Shown: positions 45,194-55,485, counted from the first letter of the stretch. The stretch is DNA of 64,000 nucleotides from Hydrogenophaga sp. 2FB (GCF_005503365.1 NZ_SCML01000025.1:29246-93245), one strand, 5' to 3'. Numbers and translations are program-made. The notes: a model not told the origin generated them from the letters alone.

Positions 45194-46180
45194 ATGAGCC
45201 ACCAGACCTTCCGACACTGGGCCGCCGCGGCCCTGGCGCTCGCGTTGAGCACGTCGGTCATCGCGCAGACCGACAAATTTCCCAACGACCGCGTCATGGT
45301 CGTCGTGCCCTATTCACCCGGCAACGGCCTCGATCTGCTGGGCCGTGAGTTCGCCGACGAACTGCAGACCCAGGTGGGCGTGCCTTTCGTGATCGAGAAC
45401 CGCGAAGGCGCGGCCGGTGTGATCGGCACGCAGTACGCGGCGCGCGCCAAGGCCGATGGCCACACCTTGCTGTTCACGGCCAATCCACCGTTCGCCACCT
45501 CGCCGTTCTCGCTCGACAAGCCACCCTACGACCCACTGACCTCATTCATCCCGGTGGCGCGTGTGGGTTCGGTCCCGCTGGCGTTGGTGACCGCGCCCCA
45601 GTGGCCGATTCAGAACGTCGAGCAGCTCAAGGACTACGTCAAGAAAAACCCGGGCAAGGCCAACTATGCGTCAGCGGGCGTGGGCTCGCCGGGTCAGATC
45701 TATGGCGAGAAGCTGAACCAGGCCATGGGCACCCAGTTGCAGGACGTGCGCTACCGCGCCACCGGGCAGGCGCTGGTGGACGTGATGGCCGGCAACGTGC
45801 TGGTCAGCATCGTGTCGGTGACGGCGGCGGAGTCCCATGTGAAGGCCGGGAAGTTGCGCATGCTGGCGGTGGGTTCGAAGAAGCGCCTGGCCGGCTTCCC
45901 CGATGTGCCGACATTGGCCGAGGCAACGGGCCAGAAGGATTTCGAAGCGGGCGTCTGGTACGGCTTCTTCGCGCCCGCGGGCACGCCCAAGGACCGCGTG
46001 AGCGCGCTCTATACCCAGGTGGCGAAGGTCGCGGCCTCGCAGCGCCTGCAAGCGTTCATGGCGCGTGTGAGCATGGTGCCCGAGTTGCTGGACCCAGCGG
46101 CCTTCGCCACGCAACTGGCGGCCGATGTGAATTCGTCCCGGCGCCTTGTGGAAGAGGCCAAACTCAAGCCCGAACGCTGA
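45194..46180 (+). CDS. Bug-family (TTT) periplasmic substrate-binding protein
   Basis: Receptor of 328 residues. The signal peptide (HWAAAALALALSTSVIAQ) is followed by NDRVMVVVPYSPGNGLDLLG, ENREGAAGVIGTQYAARAKA, ADGHTLLFTANPPFATSPF, YASAGVGSPGQIYGEKLNQA and a terminal PELLDPAAFATQL. It resembles the Bug protein before the ligase (both have the NPPF and PGVGS-type segments), suggesting a local duplication. It is 36 bases after the ligase gene and ends the operon. No permease subunits are present. Confidence 0.93.
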   Translation: MSHQTFRHWAAAALALALSTSVIAQTDKFPNDRVMVVVPYSPGNGLDLLGREFADELQTQVGVPFVIENREGAAGVIGTQYAARAKADGHTLLFTANPPFATSPFSLDKPPYDPLTSFIPVARVGSVPLALVTAPQWPIQNVEQLKDYVKKNPGKANYASAGVGSPGQIYGEKLNQAMGTQLQDVRYRATGQALVDVMAGNVLVSIVSVTAAESHVKAGKLRMLAVGSKKRLAGFPDVPTLAEATGQKDFEAGVWYGFFAPAGTPKDRVSALYTQVAKVAASQRLQAFMARVSMVPELLDPAAFATQLAADVNSSRRLVEEAKLKPER

Positions 46181-46204
46181 AGACGGCGCGGGCCCGTGCG
46201 CCGA

Positions 46205-47767
46205 TCAACCCGCCAGCGACATCCCCAGGCGCGGTTCGCGGTGGACCTTGAACACCGAAACCGCCTGCACCATCTGCACCGCCTGCTGCTTCAGGCTGTC
46301 GGCGGCCGCCGCGCTTTCTTCCACCAGCGCGGCGTTCTGCTGCGTGACCTTGTCCATCTGGCTGATGGCTTCACCCACCTGGCCCACGCCGGCGCTCTGT
46401 TCGCTGGTGGCGCTGCTGATCTCGCTCACCAGGTCCGACACGCGGCGGATCGCGCTGACCACGCCCTGCATGGTCGCGCCGGCCTGGTCGGCCAGCACCG
46501 TGCCGCTGGCCACGCGCTCGACGCTGGCGTCGATCAAACCCTTGATCTGCTTGGCCGCCTCGGCGCTGCGCTGCGCGAGTGAGCGCACCTCGCTGGCCAC
46601 GACCGCGAAGCCGCGTCCCTGCTCGCCCGCGCGCGCCGCTTCCACCGCAGCATTCAGCGCCAGGATGTTGGTCTGGAACGCGATGCCGTCGATCACGCCG
46701 ATGATGTCGGCGATGCGGCGCGAGCTGTCGTTGATGCCCCGCATGGTCTCGACCACCTTGCCCACCACGTCACCGCCCTCGGCCGCCACCTGAGACGCGT
46801 TGCGCGCCAGCTCGTTGGCCTTGCCCGCGTGGTCGGCGGTCTGGCGCACGGTGGTGCCGAGTTCTTCCATCGACGCGGCCGTTTCCTCCAGCGCCGAGGC
46901 CTGTTGCTCGGTGCGGGTGGAGAGGTCGGTGTTGCCTTGTGCAATCTGCGCGCTGGCTTCGGAGACGAGCGCGGCGTTGTCCTGCACGTGGCCCACGGTC
47001 TGGCCGATGCGTTGCTGCATGGTGCGCATGGCCTCCAGCAACTGGCGCGTGTCGTCGTTGCCCACCAGGTGGATCGGCATGGTCAGGTCGCCCTGGGCCA
47101 GGTGACCGGCCGCTGACACGGCCTGGTCCATGGGAATCGCCATGAGGCGGGCTACCCACAACGCGCCGAGCACCAGGGCGACGATGGCCGCGAGCACGGC
47201 GAGCGCGAGGATCCAGAGCGATTGCTTCACGCTGGCCGCCGCCGCTTCGGAGATGGCCGCGCCATCTTCTTCGATCATGCCGGAGAGTTTTTCCAGCGCG
47301 TCTTCGAGCTCGGCAAACGCCTTGTTCAACGCGGGCGCCTGGGCTTCGGCCTGGGCCACATCCCGGGCCGCGCCGCCGACCACCGCCTGCGCGGAGGCCT
47401 TGTACTGCTGCACCGCTGGCAGCGCCGCGTCCAGCGCCGTCCGCGCCTCGGCGTCGATGCCGGATTCCGCGATCTTCTTCAGCGCCGCGTCGAGTGTGGT
47501 GATGTGGTCGCCCAGGTCGGCGCGCGCGGCCGCGACGGTGGCGGCATCGCCCTTCATCACGCCCAGCAAGGCGCGCTGCGCATCGCCGCGCAGGGCGTCG
47601 TGCATCATGTCCGCGCTCAGTGCCGCCTGCAGCGCCTGGCTGGAGAGCGCCGAGGCCTCCACCTTGGTCGCCATGGACGAGACGGCCAGCAGGCCGATGC
47701 CGCCCGCGGCGGACACCAGCGCGGCGCCGGCCAGGCCGAGACACAGAATCTGGGTGCGAAGTTTCAT
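46205..47767 (-). CDS. Methyl-accepting chemotaxis protein
   Basis: Chemoreceptor of 520 residues. The N-terminal helix is at residues 7-29, a helical periplasmic sensor (four-helix-bundle type) lies at about 30-185, and a second membrane helix near 190 is followed by a HAMP region. The cytoplasmic coiled coil has the signalling hairpin at about residues 370-400: [40 protein letters not shown]. The C-terminus (MSLAG) lacks a CheR/CheB pentapeptide. A sigma28-type promoter precedes it. It is 115 bases downstream of fliR on the same strand. Confidence 0.95.
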   Translation of the reverse strand: MKLRTQILCLGLAGAALVSAAGGIGLLAVSSMATKVEASALSSQALQAALSADMMHDALRGDAQRALLGVMKGDAATVAAARADLGDHITTLDAALKKIAESGIDAEARTALDAALPAVQQYKASAQAVVGGAARDVAQAEAQAPALNKAFAELEDALEKLSGMIEEDGAAISEAAAASVKQSLWILALAVLAAIVALVLGALWVARLMAIPMDQAVSAAGHLAQGDLTMPIHLVGNDDTRQLLEAMRTMQQRIGQTVGHVQDNAALVSEASAQIAQGNTDLSTRTEQQASALEETAASMEELGTTVRQTADHAGKANELARNASQVAAEGGDVVGKVVETMRGINDSSRRIADIIGVIDGIAFQTNILALNAAVEAARAGEQGRGFAVVASEVRSLAQRSAEAAKQIKGLIDASVERVASGTVLADQAGATMQGVVSAIRRVSDLVSEISSATSEQSAGVGQVGEAISQMDKVTQQNAALVEESAAAADSLKQQAVQMVQAVSVFKVHREPRLGMSLAG

Positions 47768-47823
47768 GAGGCGTCCTGTTCAGAGGGTGAGACCGCACCG
47801 GTGTGTGCGGCTGTTGCCCTCTG

Positions 47824-47850
47824 TTGTCGACGCGCGACGGGAATTTTTGA
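47824..47850 (-). promoter_or_regulatory. Sigma28 (FliA) promoter of the chemoreceptor gene
   Basis: Read on the - strand, TCAA, 15 bases, then GTCGACAA. The -10 half matches six of eight bases of the enterobacterial sigma28 consensus GCCGATAA, with the correct spacing to a TAAA-like -35. It lies about 57 bases upstream of the MCP start. Confidence 0.6.
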
Positions 47851-47882
47851 GGCCGGTCGGACAGCTGGTGCGTGCCAGCGCG

Positions 47883-48650
47883 TCAACCGCCCGTGAAGAT
47901 GTTGGTGGCCAGCTTCATGAGCGCGGCCACCGGCGCGTCCAGCATGGGCAGCGTGAACGCAATGCCCACCAGGCCGGCCGAGAGCGTGAGCGGAAAGCCG
48001 ATGGCGAAAGCGTTCATCTGCGGCGCGATGCGCGAGATGAAGCCCAGCACGATGTTGATGAAGATCAGCATGCCGATCATGGGCAGGGAGATCCATAGGC
48101 CGTAGCGGAACACCACCGCGCCCAGCTCGTGCAGCTGCATGCGGTTGATCGACTCGAAGGCGCTCGCGCCCACGGGAAAGGTGTTGAAGCTGGCGATGAC
48201 GGCCTGCAGCAGCATGAGGTGGCCGCCCATCACCACGAACAGCAGCATGGTGGTGTTGCCGAAGAAGCGGCCCACGGTGCTCGACTGCGCGTTGGTGGAA
48301 GGGTCGAAGAAACCCGCGAAGTTCAAGCCCATTTGCAAGCCGATGAGTTCCCCCGCGAGTTCGACCGACGCGAACACGATGCGCACCGCCAGCCCGATGG
48401 CCACGCCCACGATGACCTGTTGCATCACCGCGGCGAAAGCGCCCGGGTCGGTAAGGGCCACCATGGGCTGCTCTGGCAGGCCGGCCTGTGCGCACAGCGC
48501 CACCAGCATCGCCAGGCCCACGCGCGTGCGCATCGGCACCGAGCGCGAGGAGAAGATGGGCGCGCTGGAAAACACCGCCAGGATGCGCAGGAACGGCCAG
48601 AACACCGGCATGACCAGCGCCATGATCTGGGCTTCGGTGAAGGTCGGCAT
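47883..48650 (-). CDS. fliR: Flagellar export protein FliR
   Basis: Membrane component of the flagellar type III export gate (with FliP and FliQ); 255 residues and six predicted helices. It shows FWPFLRILAVFSSAPIFSSR, the family LIGLQMGLNFAGFFDP, and QLHELGAVVFRYGLWISLPM. It is last of the fliF-fliR series and starts eight bases after fliQ ends. Spelling and length are typical. Confidence 0.96.
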   Translation of the reverse strand: MPTFTEAQIMALVMPVFWPFLRILAVFSSAPIFSSRSVPMRTRVGLAMLVALCAQAGLPEQPMVALTDPGAFAAVMQQVIVGVAIGLAVRIVFASVELAGELIGLQMGLNFAGFFDPSTNAQSSTVGRFFGNTTMLLFVVMGGHLMLLQAVIASFNTFPVGASAFESINRMQLHELGAVVFRYGLWISLPMIGMLIFINIVLGFISRIAPQMNAFAIGFPLTLSAGLVGIAFTLPMLDAPVAALMKLATNIFTGG

Positions 48651-48658
48651 CGGCCCGT

Positions 48659-48928
48659 TCAGATCGCGTAGTTCGGGATCGAGAGGATCGTGCTGCGGAT
48701 GAACTCGACCATCGTGGTCATCATCCAGGGGCCCGCAATGGCGAACACCGCGATGGCCGCGATCAGCTTGGGCACGAAGGCCAGCGTGGCTTCGTTGATC
48801 TGCGTGATGGCCTGGAACAGGCTCACCAGCAGGCCCACGGCCAGCACCGTGGCCAGCACCGGCGCGGCGACCATGAGCAGCATGAACAGCGCGTTCTGCG
48901 CCATCGTGAGGGCGGCTTGGGGATCCAT
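48659..48928 (-). CDS. fliQ: Flagellar export protein FliQ
   Basis: Small export-gate membrane protein of 89 residues with two helices: MLLMVAAPVLATVLAVGLLV and FAIAGPWMMTTMVEFIRSTI. The linking segment SLFQAITQINEATLAFVPKL is the family signature. It sits between fliP and fliR in the standard order. Confidence 0.97.
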   Translation of the reverse strand: MDPQAALTMAQNALFMLLMVAAPVLATVLAVGLLVSLFQAITQINEATLAFVPKLIAAIAVFAIAGPWMMTTMVEFIRSTILSIPNYAI

Positions 48929-48938
48929 GTGGGCGTTC

Positions 48939-49709
48939 CTAAGTGGCGAACGATGCGGCCAGCGAACCGATCAGCAGATTCCAGCCATCGGCCAGCACAA
49001 ACAGCATGAGTTTGAACGGCAGGGCGACCAGCACGGGCGACAGCATCATCATGCCCAGAGACATCAGCACGCTGGCGACCACCATGTCGATCACCAGGAA
49101 CGGAATGAAGATCATGAAGCCGATCTGGAACGCGGTCTTGAGTTCGCTGGTCACGAAGGCCGGCACCAGAACGCGAAACGGCGCGGTCTGCGCGGTCACG
49201 TCGGCGGGCAGCTTGGCCAGCTTGGCGAAGAGTTCGAAGTCGGACTGGCGCGTCTGCTTGAGCATGAACTCGCGCATCGGCGCCTGGCCGCGTTCGAGTG
49301 CCTGGTCGAAGGTGATGGCGTTGCGGGAATAGGGCTCGTACGCATCGGCGTACACGCGGTCCAGCGTCGGGCCCATCACGAACAGCGTGAGGAACAGCGA
49401 CAGGCCGACGATCACCTGGTTGGGTGGCGCCGACTGCGTGCCCAGGGCCTGGCGCAGCAGCGAGAGCACGATCACGATGCGGGTGAAGCCCGTCATGAGC
49501 AGCAGCACGGCCGGCAGGAAGGACAGCGCGGTGAAGAACAGCAGGGTCTGGATCGGCACCGAATACGAGGTGCCGCCCGCGCCCTGGCCGATCATGATCG
49601 GCAGCGAAGGTCCCGATGCGGCGGGTGCGCCTTGCGCCCACGCGCCGCTGGCGCACACGAGCAGGAAAGTGGCCAACAGCACGCGGCGCGGAAGAGCCGT
49701 TTCACGCAT
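48939..49709 (-). CDS. fliP: Flagellar export protein FliP
   Basis: Export-gate membrane protein of 256 residues. It has a cleavable-type signal region ([18 protein letters not shown]), then [37 protein letters not shown], a periplasmic domain, and [20 protein letters not shown] with [16 protein letters not shown]. It overlaps fliO by eight bases and precedes fliQ by ten. Confidence 0.97.
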   Translation of the reverse strand: MRETALPRRVLLATFLLVCASGAWAQGAPAASGPSLPIMIGQGAGGTSYSVPIQTLLFFTALSFLPAVLLLMTGFTRIVIVLSLLRQALGTQSAPPNQVIVGLSLFLTLFVMGPTLDRVYADAYEPYSRNAITFDQALERGQAPMREFMLKQTRQSDFELFAKLAKLPADVTAQTAPFRVLVPAFVTSELKTAFQIGFMIFIPFLVIDMVVASVLMSLGMMMLSPVLVALPFKLMLFVLADGWNLLIGSLAASFAT

Positions 49710-50055
49710 GGGGATTTTTCTGAGGTTGGGTGAGTTGAGCCAGACGCGCGGCGAAACCGGAAGCGGGCGTGACGATGGGCGTGTTCGGCAGATCCGCCGG
49801 CATGGGCATCTGGTGCAGCGTGTTCACGCTGCCGGGCGAGACGCCGAGCACCAGGCACACGCGGTCGTCGCCCTGGCCGATCTGCATCGTCACCACGCGC
49901 TGTTGCGGGCCCAGCGAGAGCGAAGACAGCAACTGCATCGGCGGGCCGTTGTGGCCCGCCGCACCGGGCAGGCGGCGGCGCGCCCACTTCAAGGCAAAGG
50001 CAATGCCCACCAGGATGGCGAGCAGCACCAGAACGGGAATCGAGTTTTGCAGCAT
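49702..50055 (-). CDS. fliO: Flagellar biosynthesis protein FliO
   Basis: Export-gate assembly factor of 117 residues. One N-terminal helix ([18 protein letters not shown]) is followed by a basic cytoplasmic stretch and a beta-rich domain ([37 protein letters not shown]). FliO is poorly conserved; the call rests on size, topology and position between fliN and fliP. Confidence 0.9.
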   Translation of the reverse strand: MLQNSIPVLVLLAILVGIAFALKWARRRLPGAAGHNGPPMQLLSSLSLGPQQRVVTMQIGQGDDRVCLVLGVSPGSVNTLHQMPMPADLPNTPIVTPASGFAARLAQLTQPQKNPHA

Positions 50056-50123
50056 GTGGGTCGGTCCTTGAACGAAGAAGAGGGGGCCAGTGTAGAGAGG
50101 CCCGCTCTCGATTCCTCCAGGCC

Positions 50124-50546
50124 TTAAGTCCGGCTCACCCGGCGCATGCGTTCGGACGGCGTGACGATGTCGGTCAGGCGGATGCCGAACTTGTCGTTCA
50201 CCACCACCACCTCGCCCTGTGCGATCAGGTAGCCGTTGATGAGCACGTCCATCGGCTCGCCGGCCAGGGCGTCAAGCTCGACGATGGAGCCCTGCGCGAG
50301 CTGCAGGATGTACTTGATCGGCACGCGCGTGCGGCCCAGTTCCACCGACAGCTGGACCGGAATGTCCAGCACCATCTGGATGTCCTGCATCGGGCCGGCG
50401 CCGGGGGTGGCGGGCGCGGTGTTGTCCTCGAACTCGGGCGCGCTGTTGGCGACCGTTTCGGTGGTGGAGGCCTGTTCTTCCAGGGCCTGGGCCCATTCGT
50501 CGGCAACAGCGGCGTCGTTCATGTTGTTGGTGGTCTCAGTTGACAT
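50124..50546 (-). CDS. fliN: Flagellar motor switch protein FliN
   Basis: C-ring protein of 140 residues. A variable acidic N-terminal third is followed by the conserved SpoA/surface-presentation domain: IQMVLDIPVQLSVELGRTRV, GSIVELDALAGEPMDVLING, EVVVVNDKFGIRLTDIVTP. ATG 50546 overlaps the fliM stop by 11 bases. A longer reading upstream would lie in fliM. Confidence 0.96.
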   Translation of the reverse strand: MSTETTNNMNDAAVADEWAQALEEQASTTETVANSAPEFEDNTAPATPGAGPMQDIQMVLDIPVQLSVELGRTRVPIKYILQLAQGSIVELDALAGEPMDVLINGYLIAQGEVVVVNDKFGIRLTDIVTPSERMRRVSRT

Positions 50547-51540
50547 AGGAATCTCCCAACCAGTGCGATTCGGTACCGCGCAGATTGCGCTCGACGCGCA
50601 GCGCGTATTTGCCTTTGTGGGTGCCGTACTGGCACTCGAAGACGGGCACACCGTCCACATGGGCGGTGATCGAAGGGGAGCGATCGAGTTCGATGAAATC
50701 ACCGATCTGCATCGCCAGCAGTTGCTCCACCGTGGCCTCGGTCTGGGCCAATTCGGCGACCATGGTCACTTCGGCGGCCTGGATCTCGTGGCTCAGCAGC
50801 TTGACCCAGCGGCGGTCGACCTCGATGGCGTCGCCCTGCACGCTGGAATACAGCACGTCGCGGATCGGCTCCAGCGTGGCGTAGGGCATGCAGATGTGCA
50901 GCGAACCCGAGATGTCGCCGATCTCCAGCGTGAAGCTGGTCGAGACCACGATCTCGCTGGGCGTGGCGATGGTGGCGAACTGGGGCTGCATCTCCGAACG
51001 CTGGTACGCCAGCTCGATCGGGTACACGCCGCGCCAGGCTTTCTTGTATTCCTCGGCCACCACCTCCACCAGGCGGTTGATCACGCGCTGCTCGGTGGGT
51101 GAAAAGTCGCGGCCTTCGATGCGGGTGTGGAACTTGCCGTTGCCGCCGTACAGGCTGTCGATCACGCCGAACAACAGCGTGGGTTCGCACACCACCAGGC
51201 CGTTGCCGCGCAAGGGGCGGATCGCCATGATGTTGAAGTTGGTCGGCACCACCAGTTCGCGCAGGAAGGCGCTGTACTTCTGCACCTGCACCGCGCCGAC
51301 GGAGATTTCCGGGCTTCGGCGGATGAAATTGAACAGGCCCAGCCGCAGGTTGCGCGAAAACCGTTCGTTGACGATTTCCATGGTGGGCATGCGCCCGCGC
51401 ACGATGCGCTCCTGGCTCGAGAGGTTGTAGTCCCGCACCGCGCCGGTGGGGGTTTCCTCTTTCGCCAGTTTCTGGCTTTCGCCAGTGACACCCTCGAGCA
51501 GGGCGTCGATTTCTTCCTGGGACAGAAACGAGTCGGCCAT
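50536..51540 (-). CDS. fliM: Flagellar motor switch protein FliM
   Basis: C-ring protein of 334 residues that binds CheY-P. The N-terminal CheY-binding peptide LSQEEIDALL is at residues 5-14. The middle domain has SQERIVRGRMPTMEIVNERF and the GGNGKFHTRIEGRDFSPTEQ region, and a C-terminal SpoA domain follows. ATG 51540 starts MADSFLSQEEID, as in other Betaproteobacteria. It lies 19 bases after fliL and overlaps fliN. Confidence 0.97.
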   Translation of the reverse strand: MADSFLSQEEIDALLEGVTGESQKLAKEETPTGAVRDYNLSSQERIVRGRMPTMEIVNERFSRNLRLGLFNFIRRSPEISVGAVQVQKYSAFLRELVVPTNFNIMAIRPLRGNGLVVCEPTLLFGVIDSLYGGNGKFHTRIEGRDFSPTEQRVINRLVEVVAEEYKKAWRGVYPIELAYQRSEMQPQFATIATPSEIVVSTSFTLEIGDISGSLHICMPYATLEPIRDVLYSSVQGDAIEVDRRWVKLLSHEIQAAEVTMVAELAQTEATVEQLLAMQIGDFIELDRSPSITAHVDGVPVFECQYGTHKGKYALRVERNLRGTESHWLGDSYVN

Positions 51541-51559
51541 CGCGTGTTGCCCGGTTCGG

Positions 51560-52135
51560 TTACTGAATGATGAAGCTGGAGAACAGCACGGCCTGCACCG
51601 GGTTCGGCGCCGAGCGGGACTTTCTCGGCGCAGCGCCATCGGCGCTTTTCGCCGCCGGCGGGGCATAGCCCATTTCCCGGGAGATGGTCGCGATGATGTC
51701 GTTGGCCAGTTTTTCCTTGCCGCTGGCCGCCAGCAGCTCGTCGGCCGTGCGCTGCGAGATCAGCACCAGCACCTGGCTGCGCAGGCTGGGCAGGTAGGAC
51801 TTCACGGCGGTTTCGGTGACGGCATCCTGCAGTTGCAGCGTGAGGCCGAGCTGGATGAAGCGGTTGCCCCCCGGATCGGCCAGGTTGATCACCATGTTTT
51901 CCAGCGGCAGGAAGGTCGGCGCGGTCTTGGGACCCTTGGCTTGTGCCACGGGCCCATGTCCATCGTCGTCCTCGAAATCGTCGTCGGCGGTGTTTTTCTT
52001 CAGGATGAACAGCGCGGCGGCCGCACCCACGATCGCGAGCGCGACCACGCCCAGCACGATGAACAGCAGCTTCTTGCTCTTCTTTTTGGGCGCTTCGGGG
52101 ACGGCGGCGGTGGCAGTGGCGGCGGCAGCGGACAT
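51560..52135 (-). CDS. fliL: Flagellar basal body-associated protein FliL
   Basis: Stator-associated membrane protein of 191 residues. A basic lead (EAPKKKSKKLL), then a single helix LFIVLGVVALAIVGAAAALF at about residues 22-41, an acidic linker, and the periplasmic domain FLPLENMVINLADPGGNRFI with later LRSQVLVLISQRTADELLAA. AAGGAAGACC lies just before the start. A 138-base gap with a likely promoter separates it from fliK. Confidence 0.94.
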   Translation of the reverse strand: MSAAAATATAAVPEAPKKKSKKLLFIVLGVVALAIVGAAAALFILKKNTADDDFEDDDGHGPVAQAKGPKTAPTFLPLENMVINLADPGGNRFIQLGLTLQLQDAVTETAVKSYLPSLRSQVLVLISQRTADELLAASGKEKLANDIIATISREMGYAPPAAKSADGAAPRKSRSAPNPVQAVLFSSFIIQ

Positions 52136-52273
52136 GGTCTTCCTTCAAGGGTTCACACGGGCCATGCCGTGTGGGATTGAAAGAATTATTGGCCGCGGGC
52201 CCTGCGGGCGTTTGCCGGAAAAGGGCATGAAAAGCCGCTTATTACGGCGCTCTGCGGCTGTCCCGTGGGCCGC
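52136..52273 (-). promoter_or_regulatory. fliL upstream region with flagellar promoter words
   Basis: This gap between fliK and fliL, the largest within the operon, carries GCGGGCGTTTG (52204-52214), CATGAAAAG (52226-52234) and CTTATT (52238-52243). The same three words recur in the fliE-fliF gap (59006-59016, 58997-59005, 59021-59026), with the first two words swapped in order. A shared flagellar activator site (FlhDC-type) is possible, so fliL-fliR may have its own promoter. Confidence 0.4.
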
Positions 52274-53539
52274 TCAGGCGAACACGTCAAGCGGGCGGCT
52301 GCCGTCGGTGCGGGGTTGGGCGAGAGGGCGTGGCGCCTGCGCCGCCGAGGCGGTGCGGCCCAGGGCTTCGGTGCTCGGACCGGTTGGCCGGGGCTGGCGC
52401 GAGGTGTCGCTCTGCGCCTGGCCCTGTGAACCCACCGACACGCTGCCGAGCTGGATGCCGCCGCGCTGCATGAGATCGGCCAGCGATTCGCCGGCGCTTT
52501 CGCGCAGGTGCGCGCGGGCTTCGGCGTTGTCCGTTTGAAAAGCGACCTGGACTTCCTGGCCCTTGACCTGCAGCTGGATGTCGATCGCGTCGGCACCACC
52601 TTCACCGCCCACGCGCAGGCTGGCGTGGCGCAGGTGCTGCGTGCCCCAGTGGCTCACGGTCGGGCCTTCGGCTTCGCGGCCGGCTTCGGCAGGGTTTTGG
52701 GGCTGACCGTCGTGGGTCTGTGCGTCGGCGGCGTGTTCACCGTTGCCGCTGCCCGCGTCGTTGGCGGCGCCCGTGCCGACCAGACCCGCGGTGCTGGTGT
52801 CGGTGGTGGAGGCGGGGCCCGAGATCGGGCCGCTGCCCGTGCCTCGGGAGGTCGTGAACTCGCTGGGCGACGGGGCCGCAGCATTGAGTTCGGGCGGCAC
52901 GCCCGCGAGGCCGAAACGCTTGTTCAAGGCCACGGTGCTGCGCACCTGCGCCAGTTGCGTGGCGTTTTGCTGCTGCAGCGCCTCCGTGCCGGGGTTGCCC
53001 CGTTGCCAGACCATCGCGGGTGTGCCGCTGCTGGATGCCTGGCCGTCGGTGGCGCGCGCGCTGGTGGCGGCGGTGGCGGCCGATGCATGGGGATTGAAGG
53101 GGCTGAACGCCGGGCGCGAGGCCGCGGCGGCGCGGGCCTGTGCCGCGGCGTTCGGCGTCGCGGGCTCGTCGACCCGGGTCATGCCTTCGATGTCGACGCC
53201 TTGCGCGCGCGGTGTGTCCGCGTCGGCGGTGGCCGGGCCCTTTGCCGCCGTGCGCGCGCTGGCGTCGGTGTCTGTCGCGCTCTGTGCGGGCACCATCCAG
53301 GCCATCATGGCGGCCAGCGGGTCGAGCGCCGTGGGGTCGACGTCGGTCTTGGTGGTGTCCTGCGGTTCGTCCGTCGCGGCGGTGGCGTGGGTGTCGCTCA
53401 CCAGGGCCAGCAACGCAGAAAACAGGTCCGACGTGGTGGTGGGCTTGTCGGCGTCGGCGCGCCCGTTGGCCTGGTTCGGTTTGTGCGCGTTCTCGACCGG
53501 TTTGGGGGCCGTGCTGCTGGCGTGGGTGGTGCTTGTCAT
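52274..53539 (-). CDS. fliK: Flagellar hook-length control protein FliK
   Basis: Secreted molecular ruler of 421 residues. The N-terminal three-quarters is low-complexity, rich in Ala/Thr/Asp/Pro, as expected. The conserved C-terminal hook-length domain is visible: WGTQHLRHASLRVGGEGGAD, AIDIQLQVKGQEVQVAFQTD, AEARAHLRESAGESLADLMQ. The gene has the usual place after fliJ. It starts 15 bases after the fliJ stop. Confidence 0.9.
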   Translation of the reverse strand: MTSTTHASSTAPKPVENAHKPNQANGRADADKPTTTSDLFSALLALVSDTHATAATDEPQDTTKTDVDPTALDPLAAMMAWMVPAQSATDTDASARTAAKGPATADADTPRAQGVDIEGMTRVDEPATPNAAAQARAAAASRPAFSPFNPHASAATAATSARATDGQASSSGTPAMVWQRGNPGTEALQQQNATQLAQVRSTVALNKRFGLAGVPPELNAAAPSPSEFTTSRGTGSGPISGPASTTDTSTAGLVGTGAANDAGSGNGEHAADAQTHDGQPQNPAEAGREAEGPTVSHWGTQHLRHASLRVGGEGGADAIDIQLQVKGQEVQVAFQTDNAEARAHLRESAGESLADLMQRGGIQLGSVSVGSQGQAQSDTSRQPRPTGPSTEALGRTASAAQAPRPLAQPRTDGSRPLDVFA

Positions 53540-53554
53540 GGGTCTGCTCTCGGG

Positions 53555-54019
53555 TCAGTTGCGTGCCTGTGCCTGGGCCAGGCTCTGGCGCAAGTGGATG
53601 GACAGGGCCATCTCGTCGGTCTGCTTCTGTTCCTGGCGCTGGGCCTTGTGGTCGATGGCCTGTTGCTTGCGGTCGGTGAATTTGCGCAGGCCGGCGAGGT
53701 CGCGCTCGGCGGCGTGCACCTGCGCCTGCGCGCGTTCGATCAGGCCGTTGCGTTCGTTGAGAACGCCGCGCTGGAACTCCAGCGCGTGGTGGATCTTGTG
53801 CATGAACTCGCGGTGGTGCATGAGCAGCGCGGTGTCCACACCCACGGCGCTGCGCGCGGCCCAGCGCGCCTGGGCTTCCTGCGCATAGGACTGCAACTGG
53901 TCCATCTGGTCTTGCGCCACCTTCAACTCGCGCTGCATTCTGGCCAACGCGCCCAAGGCTTCGTCGCGGCGCTTCTCCGCGAGATCAACAACTTTGTGCA
54001 GCGTCTGAATCTGGGTCAT
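53555..54019 (-). CDS. fliJ: Flagellar export chaperone FliJ
   Basis: Coiled-coil export protein of 154 residues, nearly all charged helix ([60 protein letters not shown]). It associates with the FliI/FliH ATPase complex. Its start overlaps the fliI stop by four bases. Confidence 0.94.
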   Translation of the reverse strand: MTQIQTLHKVVDLAEKRRDEALGALARMQRELKVAQDQMDQLQSYAQEAQARWAARSAVGVDTALLMHHREFMHKIHHALEFQRGVLNERNGLIERAQAQVHAAERDLAGLRKFTDRKQQAIDHKAQRQEQKQTDEMALSIHLRQSLAQAQARN

Positions 54020-55485
54020 GCGTCATACGGGTTGTGGTTGGGCCGGGTCTGGCGCTGGGGGGCCGCCTTTTCTTTTTCTTCCTGCAGCGCGTCCTTCATC
54101 TGCTTCAGGCTCTCGGGCAGCGTGGCGGCTTCGTGCATGTCCTGCATCAGGAAGCGTTGCAGTGCGGGGTAGAGCACGATGGCGCGGTCGGTTTCCGGGT
54201 CGCTGCCGGCCACGTAGGCGCCGAGCTGGATGAGGTCGCGGCTCTTCTGGTAGCGCGAGTACAGGCCGCGGAACTTGCGCGCCAGATCCAGGTGCACCGC
54301 GCCGGCGACGTTGTGCATCACGCGCGAGGCCGAGGCCTCGACGTCGATGGCGGGGAAATGGCCCGACTCGGCGAGGGCGCGCGAGAGCACGATGTGGCCG
54401 TCCAGAATGGCGCGCGCCGCGTCGGCGATCGGGTCCTGCTGGTCGTCGCCTTCGGAGAGCACGGTGTAGAAGGCGGTGATCGAGCCCACGCCGTTGAGGC
54501 CGTTGCCGCTGCGCTCCACCAGCTGCGGCAGCTTGGCGAAACACGAGGGCGGGTAACCCTTGGTGGCCGGGGGCTCGCCGATGGCCAGCGCGATTTCGCG
54601 CTGCGCCATGGCGTAGCGGGTGAGCGAATCCATGAGCAGCAGCACGTCCAGCCCGTCGTCGCGAAAGCGCTCGGCGATCGCGGTGGCGTAGGCCGCGCCC
54701 TGCATGCGCACCAGTGGTGGCGCGTCGGCCGGGGCGGCGACCACGACCGAGCGCTGGCGGCCTTCGGCGCCCAGGATGTCTTCGATGAATTCCTTGACCT
54801 CGCGGCCGCGCTCGCCGATCAGCCCGACCACGATCACGTCGGCCTTGGTGTAGCGCGCCATCATGCCCAGCAGCACGCTCTTGCCCACGCCGGAGCCGGC
54901 GAACAGGCCGATGCGCTGACCGCGTCCCACGGTGAGCAGCGCGTTGATCGCGCGCACGCCCGTGTCCAGCGGCGTGCGCACCGGGTCGCGGTCCATCGCG
55001 TTGAGCGGCGCGCGGTCCATGGGTTCGATGTCGACGTTCTCGATCGGCCCCATCTTGTCGAGCGGGTTGCCGTGCGAATCGACCACGCGGCCCAGCAGCC
55101 CCCGGCCCAGCGGCAGGCGCAGCGTGCCCCGGTCGTCGGGCGAGGGTGGTTTGTTGGCCTGGCCCACGCGCGGCACGGTGCGGTAGGGTGCCAGCGGCGT
55201 GACGCTCGCGCCACTGGACAGGCCGTGCGTGTCGCCCGCGGGCATCAGGTAGGCGCGGTCGTGGGAGAAGCCCACCACCTCGGCCAGCACCGGGTCCTTG
55301 TGGCCGTTGTCGATCAGGCACTGCGAGCCCACGGGCACCTTCAGGCCCACGGCTTCCAGCACCAGGCCGGCCAGGCGGGTCAGCGTACCGCGCACTTCCA
55401 GCGGTGTCTTGACGGCGGCGCTCGCGCGCACGTCTTCCATGAAGTTGCCCCAGCGGCTTTCGGTGCCGAACGTGCTTTCAGACAT
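54016..55485 (-). CDS. fliI: Flagellum-specific ATP synthase FliI
   Basis: Export ATPase of 489 residues. Walker [14 protein letters not shown] is near residue 195, [16 protein letters not shown] follows, Walker B is [18 protein letters not shown], and [20 protein letters not shown] is conserved. It resembles F1-ATPase beta and hexamerises at the export gate. Its start overlaps fliH by eight bases. Confidence 0.97.
   Translation of the reverse strand: MSESTFGTESRWGNFMEDVRASAAVKTPLEVRGTLTRLAGLVLEAVGLKVPVGSQCLIDNGHKDPVLAEVVGFSHDRAYLMPAGDTHGLSSGASVTPLAPYRTVPRVGQANKPPSPDDRGTLRLPLGRGLLGRVVDSHGNPLDKMGPIENVDIEPMDRAPLNAMDRDPVRTPLDTGVRAINALLTVGRGQRIGLFAGSGVGKSVLLGMMARYTKADVIVVGLIGERGREVKEFIEDILGAEGRQRSVVVAAPADAPPLVRMQGAAYATAIAERFRDDGLDVLLLMDSLTRYAMAQREIALAIGEPPATKGYPPSCFAKLPQLVERSGNGLNGVGSITAFYTVLSEGDDQQDPIADAARAILDGHIVLSRALAESGHFPAIDVEASASRVMHNVAGAVHLDLARKFRGLYSRYQKSRDLIQLGAYVAGSDPETDRAIVLYPALQRFLMQDMHEAATLPESLKQMKDALQEEKEKAAPQRQTRPNHNPYDA

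Noticed and set aside
46181..46204. Bidirectional terminator between the last Bug gene and the chemoreceptor
   Set aside because: A GC-rich inverted repeat is present, but no T run follows on either strand.
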